Assembly (NCBI GenBank): GCA_016342415.1
Contig: JAEIOD010000039.1
Span: forward strand, 1 to 36,201
Reading direction: 5' to 3'
From: Clostridiales bacterium
GTDB lineage: Bacteria > Bacillota > Clostridia > Peptostreptococcales > Acidaminobacteraceae
DNA length: 36,201 bases
Shown here in pieces: positions 31,328 through 36,201 of this stretch. Both the position numbers and the translations under genes were made by a program. How positions within the stretch are numbered: position 1 is the stretch's first letter; each line of letters starts with the position of its first letter. The notes under the pieces are model-generated. The model was not told the DNA's origin. It ran no database searches and was given only the letters and a program-made list of their open reading frames with translations.

Positions 31328-32932
31328 TTATTCTTCTTCATTCATGTATTGTTTTATCATCTTTAGTACCTTGTCTAGTATCTTATCGTTCGATATCCAT
31401 ATGTCAGGTTCAATACCTACCCCATCAAAGAAATGAGGCGTATTGTATTGCATTTCTAAACCTACTCCTAAAAATACACCTACGCTTGAATTTGGTAGAA
31501 ATAAGTGTGCATTATTTGATATATCCATACACCCCATAGTATTGGTTCCAACCACTATAACATTGTCAATTGTTTTTAATTTAATTACAAAATCCTCTCC
31601 CGCTGAGGCAACCGCTTTGTCTACAAGGAGAAAAACTAATCGATCATTTCCTACTCTTTCGTATGCATTCACATCTTTCTTATAAGCAACACCTTTTGAT
31701 GATAATCCTTTTTCAAAAGCAGACAGGTATTCTTGAATGAATAAATTGAGCTTAGGCATTTCATACTTATCAAACATGTCTACTTGCATATTACCCTTGT
31801 AGTCAGAAATCAGTTTTCTGTATATGTTAGAAAAACGAGTTATTCGATTCGTGCCACTCTCAGGGAAATGACCAGTATAGTTTTCATACCATAACTCTGC
31901 CCACAATGAAGTACCACCTAAGTTACCTCTTATATCAATAATAATGATGTCTTCATCTTTATATTTAATCCCACTTTCAACGAACTTCTTCAGTTCAATT
32001 TCTCCATCAAGTTCATGAAATCTTCTAATAGAAATAACAGGTATTCCATCAATCCTTTCTTCTTCATAAGTCACCATATCTCTATTAAACTTTTTAGAAG
32101 ACCTAGTAAGAGATACTTCAACTGATATAAGTTCATCATTATCTATAAACTCTAAATTTACCTTTTCAGTTCCTTTATTTTCACTGAATAAGGATCCTAG
32201 ATAATAAACAAACTTACCTTCTTCATCTAAAGATAGTTTCATATATTCTTCGACATTCATATCATTTCCTACCGAATGCAAGTATTTTATTGCTTCTTTT
32301 TCAACAGTATAATAACCTTTTTCATCTTTATGAAAAGGCATTTTTTCATTAGCATAGTATTTCATGTTGAAGCTTTCATTTATGTCTTTTCTACCAATAC
32401 TCATATGACCATCATTGATAAATGACAACTCTTTAGCTAAAAGTTCCTCGAACACATCTGTTGATATCTTATCGAGTTTACTAACCTCATCTTCGATACG
32501 AAATCTAGCTTCATTGAAGGTTTTATCTCCACCGAATAAAGTATAACCACCATACTGTAGCTTGAATATCCTGAATAAATAATCAATATCTTCAAGTGCA
32601 CTGTCTTTTGTAATTGTCTTGTATTCAAATGATTTATAAGCTAAAAGCATATTCGCTTCATCTTCAGTAAAGTCTTCATCATCTGTTTCAAAAATATAAT
32701 CATCAATTGACACATCACTAAGAACACTTTCTACTCTCTTATTATTAACCATTTCCTGTACACTGGTAAAATCTAAATCATTCTTCTGAACTTCCGTTTC
32801 TCTTTTAGTATTTTCAACTTCTACATTAGCGGCTTCATCCTTTATCGAGGTATTAGTATTACTCATTGATACACAGGAATACAAGCTCAGTAATATAACA
32901 ACAAATATCAATCCATAAGTTGTTTTTTTCAT
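31328..32932 (-). CDS. Lipoprotein with S41-family peptidase domain
   Basis: A protein of 534 aa with a signal peptide and lipobox ending SLYSC20, so a membrane-anchored extracytoplasmic lipoprotein. An acidic linker (21-110) precedes an S41/tail-specific-protease-like domain: SFINDGHMSIG (the DGH motif of the group), IIIDIRGNLGGTSLW, the presumed nucleophile S443 in DKAVASAGEDF, and GVGIEPDIWIS near the end. CtpA-type enzymes use a lysine in the GKG segment after the TFG motif; here that segment is GTNTMGCMDI and has no lysine. A Ser-His tricorn-like mechanism, or loss of activity, must be considered. No PDZ domain is evident. AAAGGAG precedes the ATG, and the gene appears monocistronic. Confidence 0.82.
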   Translation of the reverse strand: MKKTTYGLIFVVILLSLYSCVSMSNTNTSIKDEAANVEVENTKRETEVQKNDLDFTSVQEMVNNKRVESVLSDVSIDDYIFETDDEDFTEDEANMLLAYKSFEYKTITKDSALEDIDYLFRIFKLQYGGYTLFGGDKTFNEARFRIEDEVSKLDKISTDVFEELLAKELSFINDGHMSIGRKDINESFNMKYYANEKMPFHKDEKGYYTVEKEAIKYLHSVGNDMNVEEYMKLSLDEEGKFVYYLGSLFSENKGTEKVNLEFIDNDELISVEVSLTRSSKKFNRDMVTYEEERIDGIPVISIRRFHELDGEIELKKFVESGIKYKDEDIIIIDIRGNLGGTSLWAELWYENYTGHFPESGTNRITRFSNIYRKLISDYKGNMQVDMFDKYEMPKLNLFIQEYLSAFEKGLSSKGVAYKKDVNAYERVGNDRLVFLLVDKAVASAGEDFVIKLKTIDNVIVVGTNTMGCMDISNNAHLFLPNSSVGVFLGVGLEMQYNTPHFFDGVGIEPDIWISNDKILDKVLKMIKQYMNEEE

Positions 32933-33274
32933 TTGCTACTCCTTTGATTTATTAGATTTAGTTTAAGTCTTTGAACACATTTAATGAGAAATTATTCCAT
33001 CTTTATTCAATAGTAATATACAATTAATTCAAAAGACATTAATAAGTTATTAACTTTATTTCTATCAATGAAAAAACTACCTGATAATATGATCAAGTAG
33101 CTACTAATCAAACTCAACCTCCCACACAAACAGTGGTGCAAGTGAATCAATAAAAGATACCTAAAGTTTTATCTCTAAGTCTAAGTACCTTCTCTTATAA
33201 AGATTTCAATTTATCGTGATGATAAAAATTGTTCAAAGTGATATATTGTATTTAATTCATTGATCGATTATCAA
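32933..33274. other. 342-base intergenic region
   Basis: It contains the terminator at 33070-33100. Before it in minus-strand order, around 33110-33135, is a short imperfect hairpin (CCACACAAACAGTGG on the plus strand) and a GGGAGG followed by TTG that opens a 36-codon frame running through the terminator. I do not count that frame as a gene. Confidence 0.4.
33070..33100 (-). terminator. Probable terminator downstream of the nucleotidyltransferase-like gene
   Basis: The stem CTACCTGAT/ATCAAGTAG (33077-33085 with 33092-33100, one wobble) is followed on the minus strand by UUUUUUC. It lies 175 bases past the stop at 33275, which leaves an unusually long 3' region. Confidence 0.7.
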
Positions 33275-34408
33275 TTAATCTTTACTTCCAATAATACGCC
33301 ATCTCTTCTTTTCAAGTTCTTTATATTTGTTTAAAATAGTTGATAACTTGAATGAATTTTTTCCTTCACTTAAATCATCACTTCGACATTCCATTAAATC
33401 ATCAAAACTACTAATCAAACGAATAATTTCCTCATCCAATATATCAACACCATCAATCAATCGTTTAATACAATCTAAAGCAAATACAAAAAACTTAGTT
33501 AACTGTATCAACTGATCAACCTTTTCAGAAGAACCATGAAAAACAGAATTTTTGTTTTCTTCAATTTTTACAATCAACATTTCTTCAGAACAAACTAACA
33601 ACATGCAAAGCATACTTTTATAACCATCGTAGTTAATAGAAAATAAATTACTTGGTGAATAAGAGTAGTCACAACTATTTTTATCATTCAAGACCTTTTT
33701 AAACTGCTTTAAAGTATCTTCTGAAAAGTACAATGATATTTCTTCACTTATAGTTTCATCATCTATTAAATCTACTCTTTCTTCTGTAGATAACTTGAAC
33801 CCCCCTACCAGTGGCAACAATGTCCTTAAAATATTTAAGAAAGAAGAACTTAAAAAATAACAAAACTTTTCCTCATCTACCTTTGAGTGAGGTTCGTTAC
33901 TTAAAAACCAGTTATATGATTCTAATAAAAGAATTTTTAATCCTTTTATAATTTCAATATTTTGAACTTTAGGATTATAGTTATTCTTATTGATCTCTGG
34001 CAGTAAACCTAAAAGATTTTTTCCTTTTAAGTTCGTACCATTATTCTTTAATTCAAATGTAGAAATTCTTAAATCTGCTTCACTAAAAAAAGATTTTGAT
34101 ACTGAATTAACATCAACAAAAGGTATCGTTTTCAAGTTATGACATTCCTTTAAAAACTCATAAGATTTTCTCATTAATATTTTATTAAACTCTTTATCAT
34201 TTTCGTTTATTGCATTTTTGGGTACAACAAAAAATTCTATATCACTAAAGAACTCGATTTTGTCATTAACTCTTCTGTATGTAAGTTTATTTTGAGCGGC
34301 ACTTCCATATAGAATGATATGATCACAATCATCGTCATATATTTTCATTAATCCAACAATTATATGTTGAATTTCATTTTCATAATTATATAGTTTTTCT
34401 AAATGCAC
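33275..34408 (-). CDS. Nucleotidyltransferase-fold protein, function unknown
   Basis: A protein of 377 aa. Near the N-terminus is a polymerase-beta-type nucleotidyltransferase motif, LYGSAAQ (G35, S36) followed by FSDIEFFVVP (D56, E58), with the strand-helix-strand spacing slightly long. A third acidic residue may be D98 in FVDVNSVS. The rest is helical, without a domain I can name. Such proteins often modify antibiotics, tRNA or proteins, or act in toxin-antitoxin pairs. No obvious HEPN-type or antitoxin partner is adjacent. The start is a GTG at 34408, seven bases after AAAGGAGG; a longer frame beginning at 34480 has no binding site. Codons are strongly A/T-rich. Confidence 0.65.
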   Translation of the reverse strand: MHLEKLYNYENEIQHIIVGLMKIYDDDCDHIILYGSAAQNKLTYRRVNDKIEFFSDIEFFVVPKNAINENDKEFNKILMRKSYEFLKECHNLKTIPFVDVNSVSKSFFSEADLRISTFELKNNGTNLKGKNLLGLLPEINKNNYNPKVQNIEIIKGLKILLLESYNWFLSNEPHSKVDEEKFCYFLSSSFLNILRTLLPLVGGFKLSTEERVDLIDDETISEEISLYFSEDTLKQFKKVLNDKNSCDYSYSPSNLFSINYDGYKSMLCMLLVCSEEMLIVKIEENKNSVFHGSSEKVDQLIQLTKFFVFALDCIKRLIDGVDILDEEIIRLISSFDDLMECRSDDLSEGKNSFKLSTILNKYKELEKKRWRIIGSKD

Positions 34409-34598
34409 AATTGTACCTCCTTTTAAAATGGTAAAATCAAATTCAGGACACTCCACATCAATTCTACAATATAACTCCAAATAATCACATTACTAGAATA
34501 TTAAATCAGCCCCACATATCAGAATCTGTCTGTGAATCACAAAAGGTATCAGAATTAATAATTCTAGATACCGTTACATGTGCAACTTTCAGTCTAAA

Positions 34599-34628
34599 GG
34601 GCGGTTTATGTTGCAACGTAAAACGCCC
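34599..34628. repeat. 30-base inverted repeat in a GC-richer patch
   Basis: Two 15-base arms (34599-34613 and 34614-34628) pair at 13 positions, one mismatch being a possible wobble, with no loop. The arms are GGGCGGTTTATGTTG and CAACGTAAAACGCCC. No U-run follows on either strand, so it is not an ordinary terminator. The surrounding 90 bases are about 47 percent G+C against about a third elsewhere. Confidence 0.6.
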
Positions 34629-34662
34629 CTGTTGTGCTGTTGCTGTTAATACGCAGTCTGTA

Positions 34663-34935
34663 CTATAATCCATAACGATAAATCTCGTTAATCCTTGACT
34701 GGGCTTGTTCTGATCTATGTTTTTCCACCAGTTGATCCCTATCACTAATAATTGCAAACATTTCATCTACAACCTCTTCAACACTAGGCTGAGAACAACA
34801 ATAAAGATACCCTAACATACGATCAGATGTAAACTTTGTATTCATATATTTGTATGCAATTTCTGCACAAAATTCCTTTGGAAAACCTTTTTTTTGAAGT
34901 GCTCTGTATACTTCAGAAGATTTATCTAATGCCAT
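34663..34935 (-). CDS. Small conserved-looking protein, 90 aa
   Basis: A compact helical protein of 90 aa with CAEIAYKYMNTKFTSDRMLGYL in the middle and VDEMFAIISDRDQLVEKHRSEQAQSRINEIYRYG at the end. The pattern looks like a family of small uncharacterised proteins common in Clostridia, recalled from memory and not checked. There is no signal peptide or membrane segment. Three cysteines are present (C23, C46, C47). TGAGGA lies seven bases before the ATG at 34935. The downstream GC-richer patch could be a 3' extension of the same transcript. No function can be given. Confidence 0.65.
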   Translation of the reverse strand: MALDKSSEVYRALQKKGFPKEFCAEIAYKYMNTKFTSDRMLGYLYCCSQPSVEEVVDEMFAIISDRDQLVEKHRSEQAQSRINEIYRYGL

Positions 34936-35144
34936 CTATTTATCCTCATACCACTTTCTATATTTAATAATTTTTCCACTCTTCCTAGTATCAATCATAC
35001 ATCATTTAAGAATGAGTAGACAACTCAAAATTATTACAGCGTGAAAAAGTCCCTTTACTCATAATCACATAGCCCTACGAATCAGAACTTGTAAACACTC
35101 ATTTTATGTCCTCAAAATAGGTAATATTGATTTAGGTTAGTCTG

Positions 35145-35153
35145 TGTTATAAT
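35145..35153 (+). promoter_or_regulatory. Extended -10 promoter of the 60-codon gene
   Basis: TGTTATAAT is an extended -10 (TG, one base, perfect TATAAT), with TTGATT 15 bases upstream as a poor -35. The start of transcription would be near 35160, about 20 bases before the ATG. Confidence 0.65.
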
Positions 35154-35180
35154 AGACCTTGTAATTCGAAAAGAGGTATT

Positions 35181-35363
35181 ATGAGAACAATATTTTTGAT
35201 TAAGCAACTACTAAAGGCATCTGACCTATCTACAGTTTCTTTTAAATTAGACTCTGATGGTGATATCGAAGTTCAAACAGATCCATTAGATATGGATTTA
35301 CAAGATAAGATTCAGACACTATTAGATAGGGAGATTGACTCATTCATGAACAAGATAGATTAG
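35181..35363 (+). CDS. Small acidic protein, 60 aa, with own promoter and terminator
   Basis: The frame encodes 60 aa: an amphipathic N-terminal helix (IFLIKQLLKAS), then an acidic region (FKLDSDGDIEVQTDPLDMDL) and a second helix (DKIQTLLDREIDSFMNKI). I do not recognise it. AGAGGT lies five bases ahead of the ATG, an extended -10 promoter about 30 bases upstream, and the stop codon is the first base pairs of an intrinsic terminator. Such a complete unit on the opposite strand to both neighbours is unlikely by chance. It may be an antitoxin-like, regulatory or phage-derived small protein; nothing in the sequence decides this. Confidence 0.7.
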   Translation: MRTIFLIKQLLKASDLSTVSFKLDSDGDIEVQTDPLDMDLQDKIQTLLDREIDSFMNKID

Positions 35364-35390
35364 TCCAACATTGGTTGGACTTTTTCTTTT
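35362..35390 (+). terminator. Terminator of the 60-codon gene
   Basis: The stem AGTCCAAC/GTTGGACT (35362-35369 with 35374-35381, four-base loop) is followed by TTTTCTTTT. It overlaps the stop codon. Confidence 0.85.
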
Positions 35391-35498
35391 ATACATCAAA
35401 GCACCTGCCACACTAGCAGCAGGTAGAACATATATTGCAGATTTCAATTTGTCATTTAGTTTGACTAGTGAAACGATAGTACTATTAAAGTGAAATAA

Positions 35499-35969
35499 CT
35501 ATTCCTCAATGATAATAAACCCCATTTTTTTATATAAATTTAAAGCAGGAACATTGTCGGAATGCGTATTTAAAACAACTTTACTAATTGATTCATTAAT
35601 CATATCATTCATACAGAATTTTAATAGTTCTTCACCATATTGATTTCTTCTAAAGTCTTTTTTAACTCCAACAGTTAAAATGTGTAAATAGTCATCTTTC
35701 CTAATACCTAGTAGCAAAGCAGAAATTCCATTATTAGTTATAGTAATAATATATCTTCTTTTGAAATCTCCCAATCTATTGCAGAAAAGATTGTTAACAT
35801 ATATTTCTGGTTTATTTGGATCCATATCGGGATCAATTACATCCTCCATAACAACTGGTAAAGTATTTAATAGAAAACTCTTTAGTTCATCATCTTCCAT
35901 CTTCAAATGCTCAATCATTTCTATTACTTCGTTAGTAGTTGTTATTTCTTTTTTTAATGTTAATCTCAT
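35499..35969 (-). CDS. GNAT-family N-acetyltransferase, short form
   Basis: A protein of 156 aa. The acetyl-CoA motif is ILTVGVKKDFRRNQYGEELL (97-116) and motif B is VVLNTHSDNVPALNLYKKMGF near the C-terminus, both classical for single-domain GNATs. The N-terminal 60 residues are acidic and less typical. The substrate is unknown. GGAGG lies ten bases before the ATG at 35969, a slightly long spacing. It is one of three unrelated GNATs in the window (also 4232-4753 and 29363-30121). Confidence 0.82.
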   Translation of the reverse strand: MRLTLKKEITTTNEVIEMIEHLKMEDDELKSFLLNTLPVVMEDVIDPDMDPNKPEIYVNNLFCNRLGDFKRRYIITITNNGISALLLGIRKDDYLHILTVGVKKDFRRNQYGEELLKFCMNDMINESISKVVLNTHSDNVPALNLYKKMGFIIIEE

Positions 35970-36143
35970 TTTTATTTGCCTCCGGATTAGAAAATATCAA
36001 ACACTGATACAAGTTTTTTCCTATTTTTTAATGCTATCATGTAAAGCATACAACGAAGAACATATGTTTGCAATGTAATCAACAAAATTCGATTCCGTTC
36101 AAACCATGAGTTGAAATTTATCCCTACAAATGATTAGAAAAAT

Positions 36144-36197
36144 ATGCGTACTTAGATATAAAAATAAGCCTACCAACAGGTTAGACTGAGTACGCAT
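36144..36197. terminator. Hairpin at the right edge, probably a terminator
   Basis: ATGCGTACT and its exact complement (36144-36152 with 36189-36197) enclose a smaller paired part (CCTACC/GGTTAG region, about 36169-36184). Both sides are flanked by A- or T-runs (TTTTT at 36197-36201; AAAAA at 36138-36142), so it could end transcription in either direction, most likely from a gene beyond the window. Confidence 0.5.
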
Positions 36198-36201
36198 TTT
36201 T

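Noticed and set aside
32990..33130. 36-codon TTG-started frame after a GGGAGG in the 33.1 kb gap, as a possible type I toxin
   Set aside because: The frame runs through an intrinsic terminator, has only a weak hydrophobic stretch, and no antisense RNA promoter could be seen.

Overview
The window is low-GC DNA (roughly one third G+C) read with the standard code. It carries many AGGAGG-type ribosome binding sites and hairpin plus U-run terminators, as in Bacillota. Flavodiiron protein, an orphan molybdopterin enzyme, YesM/YesN-type two-component genes and an ABC-F protein together suggest an anaerobic or aerotolerant Clostridia-like organism. I cannot name a genus. I saw no rRNA, tRNA, CRISPR array, transposase or phage gene.

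Layout. 0.2-7 kb (minus strand): two paralogous AraC/GyrI-type drug-sensing regulators flank an ABC-F ATPase with a complete-looking leader-peptide attenuator, a ProC-like dehydrogenase and a GNAT acetyltransferase; then a fatty-acid desaturase with a near-perfect Fur-type box over its predicted transcription start. 7.3-8.6 kb (plus): an MFS transporter. 8.7-12.2 kb (minus): a cytosolic protein with two tandem retropepsin-like domains, and recQ. 12.3-17.3 kb (minus): a tight five-gene operon ccdA - tlpA-like - msrAB - response regulator - sensor kinase, predicted to repair oxidised methionine outside the membrane and to sense that stress. 17.4-21.5 kb: flavodiiron protein, a four-part zinc finger/HTH/DUF2087/GIY-YIG protein (minus), and divergent selO (plus). 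The last two share an intergenic region with repeated TGTCTATA half-sites. 21.5-25.6 kb (minus): an NrtR-like Nudix regulator following a quinone-oxidoreductase-like MDR enzyme, and an orphan molybdopterin oxidoreductase. 25.8-27.9 kb (plus): ilvB-ilvN without a T-box leader. 28-36.2 kb: mostly single, poorly characterised minus-strand genes (membrane-anchored protein, two GNATs, P-loop kinase, S41 lipoprotein, nucleotidyltransferase-like protein, a 90-aa protein) plus a self-contained 60-codon plus-strand gene with its own promoter and terminator.

Theme. Between 12 and 23 kb several neighbours concern redox stress: MsrAB/TlpA/CcdA with their two-component system, oxygen or NO reduction by the flavodiiron protein, SelO with both redox-switch cysteines, and an MDR quinone-reductase-like enzyme. 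The strongest candidates for something new are the methionine-every-fifth-residue segment of the TlpA-like protein inside the MsrAB operon, the zinc finger/HTH/DUF2087/GIY-YIG protein with its palindromic operators, and the six-codon leader with terminator ahead of the ABC-F gene. Family names come from motif recognition without database searching. Several start codons were moved to the site with the best ribosome binding site.
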